A stretch of 64,000 nucleotides of DNA, from contig JAJZXB010000004.1 in NCBI GenBank assembly GCA_021846395.1, positions 1 through 64,000 of the forward strand, written 5' to 3'. Below the pieces are notes generated by a model that saw only the letters and a list, made by a program, of their open reading frames with translations, did not search any database and was not told the origin of the DNA. Positions 46,196-55,747 of the stretch are shown one piece after another. Numbering within the stretch: the first letter of the stretch is position 1; the number at the start of each line of letters is the position of its first letter. This stretch comes from Thermoplasmata archaeon. Lineage in GTDB: Archaea > Thermoplasmatota > Thermoplasmata > Thermoplasmatales > Thermoplasmataceae. A program made the translations under genes and the position numbers.

Positions 46196-46697
46196 AAAAC
46201 AGATTATAATCCATTAATGATATTAAAATGAGGGAAATTCCTGCAAATATGGCAATTCCATTAGCCATCTCATTATTGTATCTTAAATGCAATATTGAAA
46301 ACCTTTTCCATTTATTCCCTTTTTTTACAAATATTCCTGCCCCAGTGAATGAATCCAGAAACATATGAGATGGCCCAACCACTATTCCAGATATAATTAT
46401 AATGCTTAAAAATGCTATTCGGGATGTAAGGTAAAAGGGTATCATCACAATAGTAGAGGCAAGAAATCCCCACATAATGCTTCTTGAAAATGTATGTGTT
46501 ACTGGCGTCCTAATGGGAATTTTGCCATATTTTGTATACCTCTTTTTATGGCCAATTTTATCAATTATTATATTGCCCATGAATGATATGACAAGTGCAA
46601 TTAAAAAAGCCAGATAAAAGGATGTGAAAGATTTATCTATAACCGTTATAATTCCTGTGCTGAATATATAATGTGTTTTGAGTTTCATATATAACAT
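46149..46697 (-). CDS. DUF1286-like membrane protein
   Basis: 182 aa. Four or five hydrophobic helices and several conserved His positions: an N-terminal KTHYIFSTG, TPVTHTFSRS, and VGPSHMFLDSFT followed by GAGIFVKK. This matches the DUF1286/YdjM-like membrane family of archaea, some of which may bind metal. Function unknown. It overlaps the convergent MFS gene by 47 bp at their 3' ends, which permits antisense interference. Confidence 0.65.
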   Translation of the reverse strand: MLYMKLKTHYIFSTGIITVIDKSFTSFYLAFLIALVISFMGNIIIDKIGHKKRYTKYGKIPIRTPVTHTFSRSIMWGFLASTIVMIPFYLTSRIAFLSIIIISGIVVGPSHMFLDSFTGAGIFVKKGNKWKRFSILHLRYNNEMANGIAIFAGISLILISLMDYNLFFISFHFLMNYFYHVL

Positions 46698-46949
46698 CCT
46701 TATTGTATGACATTGTCGGATATTAATTAATGGAACTTATCCTTTTCCATTTTTAATCATGCTTTATAATAAATAAGCTATAATTATATTTATCTATGAC
46801 CACCTTATTTTTAAAAAATTATCTGAAGCTGCTATTTTGACTAACTTCAAAACTCTTACAGATTGAAAGGTTATTCATATCCAATCCCCATAATATTTCA
46901 GTTAAAAGCTCTATATCAACATTAATATTGTATTAATATATTATAGTGT

Positions 46950-47555
46950 ATGATAACTGGGATTATATTTGATCTTGATGGTACCTTATGGAATTCCATT
47001 CAATGGAGGGTTGAATCGTGGCAAAAAGCTTTCAAAGACTATGGAATTGACGCTGATCCAGAGATACTTAAATTGATGGTTGGTTATCCTGGATCAATGC
47101 TCATTAAGAAAATGCACATGCGTGACCCAAATATTGAAATGCTTGAAGAAAAATACTATAATGAACATTTAAGTGAGGTCAAATTCTTTCCAGATGTTGA
47201 GGATACATTCGATGAACTGCGTAAAAGGAAGATAAAAATAGCCATTGTGACCTCTTCTAGAAGAGAATTGATAAATAAGCTACATTTAAAAGCCGATGCT
47301 ATTGTTACAATTGATGATGTAAAAAATGGAAAACCGGATACGGAACCCTACCTTAAGGCAATAAATCAAATGAATATAAAACCCGAGCAAACTGTGGTTG
47401 TTGGTGATATTGACAATGATCTCATACCATCCAAAAATCTGGGATGCGTATCGGTTCTAGTAGATCACGGGCTTAAAAAGAAATCATCCCATAAGGATTA
47501 TGAAATCAAGGATATTCATGAAATTTTAAATATTATTGATGAAAAAAATATTTGA
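46950..47555 (+). CDS. HAD-superfamily phosphatase
   Basis: 201 aa, phosphoglycolate-phosphatase-like. Motif I is GIIFDLDGTLW with nucleophile D8 and D10. The small helical cap follows. Motif II is IAIVTSSR, motif III the Lys in VKNGKPDTEPYLKA, and motif IV VVVGDIDNDL. It hydrolyses a small phosphate ester in the cytoplasm; substrate not clear. A TATA-like run lies about 25 nt before the ATG. Confidence 0.85.
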   Translation: MITGIIFDLDGTLWNSIQWRVESWQKAFKDYGIDADPEILKLMVGYPGSMLIKKMHMRDPNIEMLEEKYYNEHLSEVKFFPDVEDTFDELRKRKIKIAIVTSSRRELINKLHLKADAIVTIDDVKNGKPDTEPYLKAINQMNIKPEQTVVVGDIDNDLIPSKNLGCVSVLVDHGLKKKSSHKDYEIKDIHEILNIIDEKNI

Positions 47556-47647
47556 ATTTTTATTCCGATGGTTTATTATGTATTTAAAAAATCTTAAAGT
47601 TATGGTTATGCCTTTTAAATTAAAAAAATATTTCAGATGTGCTGGAA

Positions 47648-47809
47648 TTAATCCCCATTTCCATGAGAAGTGTACATATCAAAGTTTTCATTTTTCCGAT
47701 TTGTTGCCTGCATATAACTTTTTAGCATATTGTTCACAAAATTGGATACGTTGAAATTGCCATCTGATATATATTTATATAAGCTATCTTCTATCTCAAT
47801 TTCTGTCAT
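47648..47809 (-). CDS. Small ribbon-helix-helix-like protein
   Basis: 53 aa, in a stretch otherwise without genes. It starts MTEIEIEDSLYKYISDGNFN and continues VSNFVNNMLKSYMQ. A strand followed by two helices, with NVSxFVN in the turn, suits the ribbon-helix-helix fold of CopG/VapB-type antitoxins. The ATG is followed upstream by a TATA-like run (about 47824-47838). There is no toxin gene beside it. It may be a stand-alone repressor. Confidence 0.5.
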   Translation of the reverse strand: MTEIEIEDSLYKYISDGNFNVSNFVNNMLKSYMQATNRKNENFDMYTSHGNGD

Positions 47810-48205
47810 TATTCATATTAATTAATTAGAGTATATATATTTTGTCTATTTTGAATTCGTTTATTGACGTTTAAAATAAGATAAATTTGGAAATAAAATA
47901 CTGCACTATAAAGAGTGTAGAACTCATTTATATAAATGTAAAATGGCTAATATACAGAATATTCATACACCGGATTTCGTATTTCTACTAGAGACTATTT
48001 ATGAATTCTTTCATCGTATTACACTGTTTTTTATTTCATTTTTTTGTCGATAAAACCGTATTTCCATTACTTTCTGAACCATTTCGATAAAAGCAATATA
48101 ATGATATTTTAATTATTTTAGTTGTTATTAATTTTACTGAGGTCAAGCAGATTCTTAACTGGATGACTCGATGAGTTAGTTATTATGTTTAAATTAACAG
48201 TTGTA
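47810..48205. other. Non-coding stretch, nothing recognised
   Basis: AT-rich stretch between the RHH-like gene promoter and the stop of the MFS gene. Frames on both strands are short. I see no tRNA-like or repeat structure. Confidence 0.5.
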
Positions 48206-49351
48206 TCAATATTTAAACCATCTGTATTTTACAAATAGCAATAAATCATAAAAGATCTTTATTCCACCGCCAAAGAACAGCAGGGAAGGTGGGTAAATTT
48301 CTATCAGTAAAGCCCCCAGTAAGGGTGATGGAATCTGCATTGTTGTTCTAACACTTGTGAATACAGAATTAGTTTTAACTCTCTCATCTTCAGGAATTAC
48401 TGTGTTTATAAAACTATCCCTTGGTGGAACGTCCATTTGGCTAGTTGTCTGTCTTAAATACAGAAAAATTTCACTGAATATCAAAATATGATATACGGGC
48501 ATTAGGATTAAAAATATATTGCTTATAAGATGGGTATACACCATAGTCCTGATCAGGCCAATTTTTCCTGATATTTTGGATGATATGATTATAGATACAG
48601 CTGTCAATATATTCACAATTATAAAAATAAAACCGGCACCAGCAAGGGAAATATGATAATAATATTTAAACCACAGAGTTAATAGAGAAGTGCTGACCAT
48701 TCCTCCACCGAAGGAATCCAGTGCAAAAAGTGATGATAACAAATAAACATGTTTTTTTGTATCAGTATTTAATTTTGTTTTAATTCGCATTTTGCTATAT
48801 TCCGGGAATTTTACAATAGTATATGGTATAATCTGCACAACGGATAAAATCAATGCAATTAGAAATAATAGTTTATAGTTGGAAAATGAATATAAATACA
48901 GCAATACGGCTGCAAGGGCAGCAGCCACGTATGAACCGAAATTATATACTGAAAATGCAAAATTTTTTTGCTTCAGTACAGGTTCAAACTTGCTGATAGA
49001 ATACTGTTCTATAGGCTGATACGCGGATAGGTCTCTGCCACTTAAAGAGATGCCTCCTACTATCAGAGCTATTACATAAAACACTGCACTGTTTGTCATG
49101 AAAATTACTATAAATGATATTATCATCAATACTGACAAAATTAATATTCTCACCTTAACTCCAATTTTTAAGTAATTGTAAAACAATACAAAAATAGCGG
49201 TTGCAGTGAGACTTATAAATATAACCACTCCTATATCGAATAGGGAAACATTTAAAGATGAAAGGTAATATGGCGTTAATATTGCAATCATTGAGAATAT
49301 AAATGCCCTTATTCCCTTTGAGAATGATAATAAAATGCTTTCCATTTTCAT
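48206..49351 (-). CDS. MFS-like transporter
   Basis: 381 aa with about 11-12 hydrophobic helices. The usual MFS signature is weak; the loop after helix 2 reads FYNYLKIGVKVR. The second half has ISSKISGKIGLIRT. The pattern YSISKFEPVLKQKNFAFSVYNF in the fourth-fifth helix region resembles uncharacterised archaeal carriers. The last helix ends with FVKYRWFKY. Substrate unknown. The ATG is at 49349-49351. Confidence 0.75.
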   Translation of the reverse strand: MKMESILLSFSKGIRAFIFSMIAILTPYYLSSLNVSLFDIGVVIFISLTATAIFVLFYNYLKIGVKVRILILSVLMIISFIVIFMTNSAVFYVIALIVGGISLSGRDLSAYQPIEQYSISKFEPVLKQKNFAFSVYNFGSYVAAALAAVLLYLYSFSNYKLLFLIALILSVVQIIPYTIVKFPEYSKMRIKTKLNTDTKKHVYLLSSLFALDSFGGGMVSTSLLTLWFKYYYHISLAGAGFIFIIVNILTAVSIIISSKISGKIGLIRTMVYTHLISNIFLILMPVYHILIFSEIFLYLRQTTSQMDVPPRDSFINTVIPEDERVKTNSVFTSVRTTMQIPSPLLGALLIEIYPPSLLFFGGGIKIFYDLLLFVKYRWFKY

Positions 49352-49491
49352 TATTCAACATTATTTTTTATTATAAATTCTTATATATTTCAGATATAAC
49401 TGAGTAATGATAAGATCACCTAATTCCTATTATTTAGAAAGGGTCTGTGCACTTTCTTCCTTAATTATCATTTTTAGTATTTTTCGCAATG

Positions 49492-50454
49492 TTAAATAAA
49501 ATGCATAAGTATTTTTCTAATTTTCATATCTATGCCAAAATCATTCATTGATTTTATTGCACTTCTTATTGCCATGATATTGCCAAAATTGAATGTCTTT
49601 CCATTGTTTATATTCTTTACAAGCCCATACAGCTTATCGTAATAACCGAACCTTTTCTTCATGTCATTTTGATAATGTTCCTTTATATCGTTGATGCTTG
49701 AATATTTTTTAATTGCCTGATATAATATTTCTGAACTCTCAATTGCCGGAACTATGCCCTCGCCGGTTAATGGGGAAACTGCACCTATTGATTCCCCTAC
49801 ACCTATAACATTATTATTGAACATATTGTCAAACAAAGGCCTCATACGTATCATTCTTCCTGTTATTTTTAACCTTCTGTAATCTTTAACCATTTTCATG
49901 TCTGAAATATCTGTAGAACCAACCCCCACATGATAATTTTTCTTAAGAGGAAAACTCCAAAAATATCCATTCCCGTTCTTCAAAAAATAGAAATAAAAAT
50001 CCTTTTTATCAGAAAAATCGGTAAGATATTCTACAGTATAGAATTTTCGATCATCCGGTATTTGCCCCAGATAATATCTTGATATTCCTGTTGCATCGAT
50101 AATTGTGTCATTTGTGCCCATATTTATTGTCTGCGTTGTATAATCTATATTTTTTAATAAGTCCCTTTCGTATAAATTTTTGTCAAATGTTATCAGACCT
50201 GATGAATTAAAATCCACTCCAGAAAAGCCATTTCCCTCAATTCTTATATTATCTGCGTGGGATAAAATGTAATCATCTATTTTAATACCAATATTTTTTA
50301 AAAGTGCATTGATTTTTATTTGATTTGTTGCATATGCACATGGTATGTAATAGTCATCCCTTTTTATTTCACTGGCCATAACATCAAATCCGGCATTTTT
50401 CAACCTGGAGTAAATATAGGAACCTGCAATTCCAAGACCAGCAATTTTAATCAT
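49492..50454 (-). CDS. Geranylgeranyl-reductase-family flavoprotein
   Basis: 320 aa. N-terminal FAD-binding GLGIAGSYIYSRL (GxGxxG at residues 6-11). In the second half, GVGESIGAVSPLTGEGIVPAIESSEI is the conserved FAD-contact segment of the geranylgeranyl reductase family. In archaea such proteins saturate isoprenoid side chains of ether lipids. At 320 residues it is shorter than the typical 380-450 aa, mainly in the C-terminal part. It may be a different branch of the family, so I give no gene symbol. Confidence 0.72.
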   Translation of the reverse strand: MIKIAGLGIAGSYIYSRLKNAGFDVMASEIKRDDYYIPCAYATNQIKINALLKNIGIKIDDYILSHADNIRIEGNGFSGVDFNSSGLITFDKNLYERDLLKNIDYTTQTINMGTNDTIIDATGISRYYLGQIPDDRKFYTVEYLTDFSDKKDFYFYFLKNGNGYFWSFPLKKNYHVGVGSTDISDMKMVKDYRRLKITGRMIRMRPLFDNMFNNNVIGVGESIGAVSPLTGEGIVPAIESSEILYQAIKKYSSINDIKEHYQNDMKKRFGYYDKLYGLVKNINNGKTFNFGNIMAIRSAIKSMNDFGIDMKIRKILMHFI

Positions 50455-50649
50455 GAATGATAAACATTCTGAGTATTATTAAATTTATTACTCTATTAAA
50501 TATTGTCTTTTTTTAAATATAGGGGTATTTTTTATATTTATCAGGCTAACATTATTTTTTAACTTATCTCTTTCAGTATTTCCTATCGAAAAAAACCCTT
50601 TCAATTGCAGATTCTTAAACTGTAATTATAATTGTATTTTCAAACGATA

Positions 50650-50769
50650 TCATTTTATTCTCATAAAATTTACAGCGTTTATTCTTGATACCATTATGTG
50701 TCCATAAGGCATACAGGGATTGTCATGTTTTGATGAAATATAATTTTCGATATATGATTCTTCCAGCAT
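50650..50769 (-). CDS. Possible small peptide gene
   Basis: 39-codon frame from ATG 50767-50769 reading MLEESYIENYISSKHDNPCM and ending FMRIK. The frame is open further upstream to about 50822 with plausible codons (KYFLSRLFYAIENF). It lies just downstream of the Cys-rich CWC gene on the same strand. No family recognised; it could be the end of a lost gene. Confidence 0.25.
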   Translation of the reverse strand: MLEESYIENYISSKHDNPCMPYGHIMVSRINAVNFMRIK

Positions 50770-50812
50770 TATAAAATTTTCAATAGCATAAAATAATCGG
50801 GAAAGAAAATAT

Positions 50813-50968
50813 TTAATTTTTTAGGCAATTCGGACACACACAACCTTGGACTTCATATGATAAATCCTTTCTTCTGGGTCCTGAAAGCGGAACAAATGCA
50901 CACCAGCATAGCAGCAATCCTCCACACATAAATGTTTTGCCGCACATACTGCATTTTTTTGTTGACAT
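50813..50968 (-). CDS. Cys-rich CWC-type small protein
   Basis: 51 aa. The pattern is CSMCGKTFMCG, then CWC (residues 21-23), then CVCPNCL at the end, eight cysteines in all. This is the layout of the Cys_rich_CWC family, which probably binds zinc or another metal. The function is unknown. The ATG (50966-50968) is preceded by a TATA-like TAATATAAA about 10 nt upstream. Not listed at coarse scale, but the Cys spacing makes it convincing. Confidence 0.7.
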   Translation of the reverse strand: MSTKKCSMCGKTFMCGGLLLCWCAFVPLSGPRRKDLSYEVQGCVCPNCLKN

Positions 50969-51068
50969 CTTTTTATATTAGCAGAAACTATAAAAAGCTT
51001 CAGAAATTCTTTATAGGTACCGGAAGTGTTTGCTTTTATTCATTACATGGCAAAATGAAAAGGTTAGG

Positions 51069-51587
51069 GTGATAGGAGTGGTTTGTGGGTGATGATGGCT
51101 CTGCATCATGGATTTCCAAAAAGGCGTTGAATATTGCCACAGGGGAATAGGATAATATTAATGAGTATAAAATCATGGCGAAGTCATCAGAGAAATATTT
51201 TAAAAAAGATTTCTGGGAGTTGATAGCGAATACAGAACAAAAACACGATAAAGAATGGTCGCAGGATTTGCACCCTATGTTTCAGAAATGGTTTATAAAA
51301 GGGATAAAATTGCACTGGGTATAATTGAGGAATCGGCTGAGTATATTTTATCAACAATAAATTCTATAAAAAAGCATTTCACAAAAAAACCTAGAATTTC
51401 CATACTTGGCGGTACTGTACTTGCAGGCAAATTATACACGGATTTAATTTCCAATAATATTACTGGAGATATTTTCACATATCCAGGATATCAAGTTGCA
51501 ATTGGCGGGATATTGATCTTGATGGAAAAACTCATAAAAGGACCAATGAAAACGGAATATAAAAAATATCTAAACACAATATTATAA
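51069..51587 (+). pseudogene. Broken BadF/BadG-type kinase (N-acetylglucosamine-kinase-like)
   Basis: Several frames carry pieces in the right order: GDDGSASWISKKALNIA (about 51088-51138, a hallmark block of BadF-type ATPase kinases), then SEKYFKKDFWELIANTE, then MVAGFAPYVSEMVYKRDKIA (51255 onward) with ILGGTVLAG. At least two frame breaks occur, and the N-terminal half is missing. The open part 51255-51587 alone would be 110 aa. It points towards the neighbouring SIS-domain sugar-phosphate gene, so it was probably an aminosugar kinase. Confidence 0.75.
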
Positions 51588-51640
51588 ATTATCCATAAAT
51601 TATATGATTTTTATGTATAAAAATGTTAATAGAAGATAAA

Positions 51641-52639
51641 TTAGGGTTTTACAACCTTTGTGAGTTTTTCAGGAATGTCAGGATTCAATCCGGTTATGAC
51701 CGAGAGGTTGTTTGCCAGCAAATAAATGGAAATCAGATAAAAAATTATTTTTAAATTTTTATCCAGTGAGTTATTTAAACGTATATCATCATCAGGGGAA
51801 TCACCAATTGTCAAAATATTGTTGGTAATTTTTGATATTTTGGATTTTACCCTATCACGGGATTTGTTTTTTGCCCCCAATAAAATAACTGTATCACTTC
51901 TGTTAAGAACCTGTATTGGACCATGCATGTATTCTCCTATTGGATATGCCTCTGTAATTCTATTTGAAGCTTCCTCAAATTTCAATGCACTTTCCATTGC
52001 AACTGCATGCAATAAACCATTTCCCAGAATAATTATTCTGCCACCAAGTTTTTCAGCTAATTTCATGATTTTATCCTCACCTTCCATGAAAAATCTCAAT
52101 TCCGATGAAAGTGCATCCATATTATACGGAGTTTTTGGTGATAATATGCACCCTGATATCATGTAAAGGGATATTATCTGGGCAATATGGCTTTTTGTTG
52201 CGGCCAAAGCTTTTTCATCGCCTGCTCCTGTGGTAATGGATATATCGGTATCAGTGGCAAGTGTACTTTTATTATTATTTGTAATACCAACGGTAAATAA
52301 TTTATTTATTTTAGCAAATTTCAGGGCCTCTATGGTATCATAGCTTTCACCTGACTGACTTATAAATATTGCAGTAACATTATTGTGAATCTTAATTAGA
52401 AAATTTTCAAATTCTGGAGCCCTAACAGCGATAGCTGGTATGTCTTTTTCCAGAAAATATATTTGCCCAACTAAAGCTGCATGGAAACTGGTTCCACTTC
52501 CAACAAGATATACTATCCTGGATTTTTTTAACCTTTCTGCTATGGTTTCAAAGACTGATTTGTCCATATCCTTTGCTTTAATAATAAAATTGGGTATTTC
52601 GTGGATTTCCCCGTACATGATAGTTTCATTATATTTCAC
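51641..52639 (-). CDS. SIS-domain aminosugar-phosphate isomerase/deaminase
   Basis: 332 aa with two SIS domains. The first has VYLVGSGTSFHAALVGQ and AIFISQSGESYDTIEAL, typical sugar-phosphate binding loops. The second has RIIILGNGLLHAVAMESALKF and EAYPIGEYMHGPIQVL, as in the isomerase half of GlmS and in archaeal glucosamine-6-phosphate deaminases. There is no glutaminase domain, so ammonia release or use is more likely than glutamine-dependent synthesis. A dead aminosugar-kinase-like gene lies convergent next to it. Confidence 0.82.
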   Translation of the reverse strand: MKYNETIMYGEIHEIPNFIIKAKDMDKSVFETIAERLKKSRIVYLVGSGTSFHAALVGQIYFLEKDIPAIAVRAPEFENFLIKIHNNVTAIFISQSGESYDTIEALKFAKINKLFTVGITNNNKSTLATDTDISITTGAGDEKALAATKSHIAQIISLYMISGCILSPKTPYNMDALSSELRFFMEGEDKIMKLAEKLGGRIIILGNGLLHAVAMESALKFEEASNRITEAYPIGEYMHGPIQVLNRSDTVILLGAKNKSRDRVKSKISKITNNILTIGDSPDDDIRLNNSLDKNLKIIFYLISIYLLANNLSVITGLNPDIPEKLTKVVKP

Positions 52640-52943
52640 AACAATACCCTAAATTGACAAATGTATTAATTTTTTTCCAGTATTATTACATATTCAGATT
52701 ATGGTCAAATTTAGCCAATGGAAATTTCTTCAATATCAGCATGTGGTGAAATACGAACAACTGAATGATATATATTTTCACTATCTGTTTATAATCATTT
52801 ATGCATTAGTTTTTCCTTGAAATTAAATACTGGTGGTTTAAGGATTTTATAAATAATCAAGAGGATTGGGACACGTGAGACTGCAATTGTTTAATTGAAA
52901 TCACATGTATATTTATTGCTTTTTATTCTTGAATTGTAATAAA
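52640..52943. other. Gap with one 39-codon open frame
   Basis: A plus-strand ATG at 52701 opens 39 codons (MVKFSQWKFLQYQHV..., ending hydrophobic) to TGA 52818-52820. It might be a small membrane peptide, but composition alone does not prove it. Nothing else is recognised in the gap. Confidence 0.3.
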
Positions 52944-54245
52944 TTAATTTTTATTTGGTTCAAATGTGTATTTTTCAGCATTTTTTTCAAGAGAGTTTCT
53001 ATTTGTTTCAGGTGCATATAATATCGCCATAATTAAACCAACCAGTGCAAAGGCTGCAAATATGGGTAGTGAATGAAATATTGGAAACAGTGGAAATATA
53101 ATGATGCCGATAATGGCCCCCACTCTTGAAACGGCGGTTGCTATACCCTGAATTGTTGATCTGATTGAAGTGTCAAATAGTTCAGTTGGATAAAACAGTG
53201 TCACTGCACCCACCCACTGCTCAAACAGTACAAACAGGAAGAAGTATAAAACTGTATATATACCAGTAATATGCATTATACTTCCAATTACAAGAAGAAA
53301 TGTCATTATAAAAAAACCAAATATTATGAGGAACCTCCGACCAATTTTATCTGCCAGTGGAAATGCAATTACATAACCTAAAATTCCACCAATTGATATA
53401 ACCATTGAAGCTTCTGCAATTGACCTGTACTGATCTTTAAATCCCAAAGTGCTGAATATTGTTGGGTAAAAGAACCCAATCCCGTAAGCGGCAACATCAA
53501 ATATAAACCATGCAATTATCACAAATAAAAATGTTGAGCCATATTTTGTTTTTGATTTTTTTGCCGTGAAATTGTCAATAGCATCATGTTTTCCAACTAT
53601 TTCATCCTCACTTTTTATAGCCTCATCTATTTTTCCGTGTCTGGCAAGCCATCTTGGGGATTCAGGTACACTGAACCTTAGAAGTACGATGGGAATAGCA
53701 AGCAATCCGCCAATGATAAATGTGTATCTCCAGAAATCTGGATATACCACGAAAAAATAATTTGCAACGGCAGAGAAGAAGGAGCCAATCCAGTACATGC
53801 CAACCATTGTTATTAGAAGCTTTCCCCTGCTCTTCCTGGGTGAAAATTCTGACATCATTGTTGAGCTTATTGGATAGTCACCTCCTATGCCAAAGCCCAT
53901 CAGTAATCGGGATAGAAAAAGCTCGATAAAGTTTGTTGACAGACCTGCTGTGATAGCGAAAAAAACAAAGAATATCAGGTCAAGACCAAATATTTTCTTT
54001 CTTCCAATTCTGTCCGAAAAAAATCCAAGAATCGGAGCCCCAATCAGCATACCGATAAAAGATGAAACGTCAATGAGTATGTATCCACTTCTACCAAAAT
54101 GCAGTTGAGTAGGCAAGACCAAAATTGCCATAGTTATTATTGATAGATCATAGCCGTCCAAAAAAAGTCCTGTTGAAGCAAGGACAAATAGCTTCTTTCT
54201 TGTTCTGTTCATTCCTGAATCGTCCATAGACACAAAATTATTCAT
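52944..54245 (-). CDS. MFS transporter, sugar-porter-like
   Basis: 433 aa with 12 helices. GFFSDRIGRKKIFGLD follows helix 2, LLMGFGIGGDYPISSTMMSEF is in helix 4-5, and the central loop has SVPESPRWLARHG. Second-half motif LADKIGRRFLI, then ELFDTSIRSTIQG after helix 10. It is the closest relative in the window of the gene at 36479-37795. It is probably a proton-driven carrier of sugars, phosphate or organic acids. The ATG is behind a TCCTCC-type (minus-strand GGAGGA) stretch, an uncommonly good ribosome site here. Confidence 0.87.
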   Translation of the reverse strand: MNNFVSMDDSGMNRTRKKLFVLASTGLFLDGYDLSIITMAILVLPTQLHFGRSGYILIDVSSFIGMLIGAPILGFFSDRIGRKKIFGLDLIFFVFFAITAGLSTNFIELFLSRLLMGFGIGGDYPISSTMMSEFSPRKSRGKLLITMVGMYWIGSFFSAVANYFFVVYPDFWRYTFIIGGLLAIPIVLLRFSVPESPRWLARHGKIDEAIKSEDEIVGKHDAIDNFTAKKSKTKYGSTFLFVIIAWFIFDVAAYGIGFFYPTIFSTLGFKDQYRSIAEASMVISIGGILGYVIAFPLADKIGRRFLIIFGFFIMTFLLVIGSIMHITGIYTVLYFFLFVLFEQWVGAVTLFYPTELFDTSIRSTIQGIATAVSRVGAIIGIIIFPLFPIFHSLPIFAAFALVGLIMAILYAPETNRNSLEKNAEKYTFEPNKN

Positions 54246-54406
54246 TTATTTTTCCTCCTATGTTTGAAAATCCATATGAGGATTTTAGATACAAAAATTA
54301 GAGCACTTCAATACAATTAATATTGTGATAAAAGTTATGTATATATAATTTATGTAATAGTAAAAAATAAGGAAAAATAATTTTAATGTGAAACGTATGG
54401 ACATTC

Positions 54407-55378
54407 ATGGAAAATAAATACGTGGAGGTAAAAGCATATCCCACCATAGGAATAATCCTTCTTGGTGGCGTTTCTGACAATAAAAACAGGCTACCGCTTC
54501 ATACAACAGCTGGCATTGCCTATACTGGAATAAATGATGATATATATGTAAAAACTGACCTGTATGTTTCTGATCAGGAAGAGGGTTTTATCAACGGTGA
54601 AAAGGTCAATGTTAATTCAGAAAGATCCCCATTCAGAGTTATCGACAAATATAAAAATGACATACTGTTGAGAGTGGGATACTCCGACAAAAACCTTTCA
54701 TTTAAATCGGAAAATGTTAATGTTCTGAGTGGTAGTTCAGATGCTGGAGCAGCCGCTTTGGGAGAATGCATTCAATCTATTTTTGAATACAATATAAATA
54801 TATTTACCTTTGAAAATGACCTGCAAAAAATTTCAGAAAGTGCAGGAAGAAGCCTCTATGGTGGATTAACCATAAACCATGCAAATGGAAAGGAATCCCT
54901 GACTGACGAAATTCTTGGAGAGAAATACTTCAAGGATTATGTAATAGTTGGTTGCCATTTCAGTGAAAAAAGAAAACCTTCAGATGAGATACATAAAAAT
55001 ATTATTAACCACCCTGATTATAGTGAACGTGTTAAAAACTCGGAGATAAAATCGAAGGAACTTGAAAAACTTGCAGATGCTCACGATGTAAAGAAAATAT
55101 TTGAACTTGGGGAACGGGACTCTGAAGAATATCATAAAATGCTTGTTGAGGTTGGAGTCCATATTATTCTTCCTGAAATGCAGGCATTCATAAATAGAAT
55201 AAAGGATATGAAAAATGATTTCTGGAATTCGTACATAGTCACGGGAGGGACTAATGTTTTTGTTGCAGTGGATAAAGAAAATAAAGAGAAAGTAGGCGAT
55301 GAGGCTAAAAAGTTCAATGCTGAACCGGTATATTTAAAGGTTGCAGGAAAACCGGAAGTAGTATCAAAAAATTTCTAA
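54407..55378 (+). CDS. Mevalonate-3-kinase (Thermoplasma-type mevalonate pathway)
   Basis: 323 aa. GHMP-type fold with KAYPTIGIILLGGVSDNKNR at the start, SGSSDAGAAALG (about residue 110-121) as the phosphate loop, SESAGRSLYGGLT at about 142, and YIVTGGTNVFVAV near the end. From memory these closely match Thermoplasma acidophilum Ta1305. That enzyme phosphorylates mevalonate at the 3-hydroxyl and was derived from diphosphomevalonate decarboxylase, losing the decarboxylase signature around this serine-rich block. It feeds isopentenyl phosphate and ether-lipid synthesis. A single TATA-like box precedes it. Confidence 0.88.
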   Translation: MENKYVEVKAYPTIGIILLGGVSDNKNRLPLHTTAGIAYTGINDDIYVKTDLYVSDQEEGFINGEKVNVNSERSPFRVIDKYKNDILLRVGYSDKNLSFKSENVNVLSGSSDAGAAALGECIQSIFEYNINIFTFENDLQKISESAGRSLYGGLTINHANGKESLTDEILGEKYFKDYVIVGCHFSEKRKPSDEIHKNIINHPDYSERVKNSEIKSKELEKLADAHDVKKIFELGERDSEEYHKMLVEVGVHIILPEMQAFINRIKDMKNDFWNSYIVTGGTNVFVAVDKENKEKVGDEAKKFNAEPVYLKVAGKPEVVSKNF

Positions 55379-55463
55379 AATAATTTAAATTTATAAAATT
55401 CTATGGCAATATGTTTTTATGTTAGTTTATAATATTGCATTGTGTGTTTAAGGCCAGACAGCC

Positions 55464-55503
55464 AAATGAGATGATGGTGGGGAGGATTCTCCTCCAGTCA
55501 TTT
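55464..55503 (+). other. Hairpin downstream of mevalonate-3-kinase
   Basis: GGAGGA (55481-55486), loop TTC, TCCTCC (55490-55495) form a perfect 6-bp stem. Outer pairing AAATGA (55464-55469) with TCATTT (55498-55503) extends it, with an unpaired 11-nt left side. It may be a terminator or a small RNA element. No box C/D pair fits well. Confidence 0.3.
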
Positions 55504-55747
55504 CAATTTTATTATGGAAAGGTTTTAATCTCATACCCATTGTAATTTCTAGATGTGGATTTATCTAGTTTGTTTAAGACCTTTCCAATAATTTGGTTTC
55601 AGTATGTTCAGACAGTTTTTAAAGGTATTATAACAATTCAACATGTTTATACCTCTTTAATTTTTTCTCTATACATTTCTTTTTAAATTCTTCAAACTTT
55701 GCAGATAAAACGAAAATTTTAAATTTTATAAGTCAATCATAAGGGTA

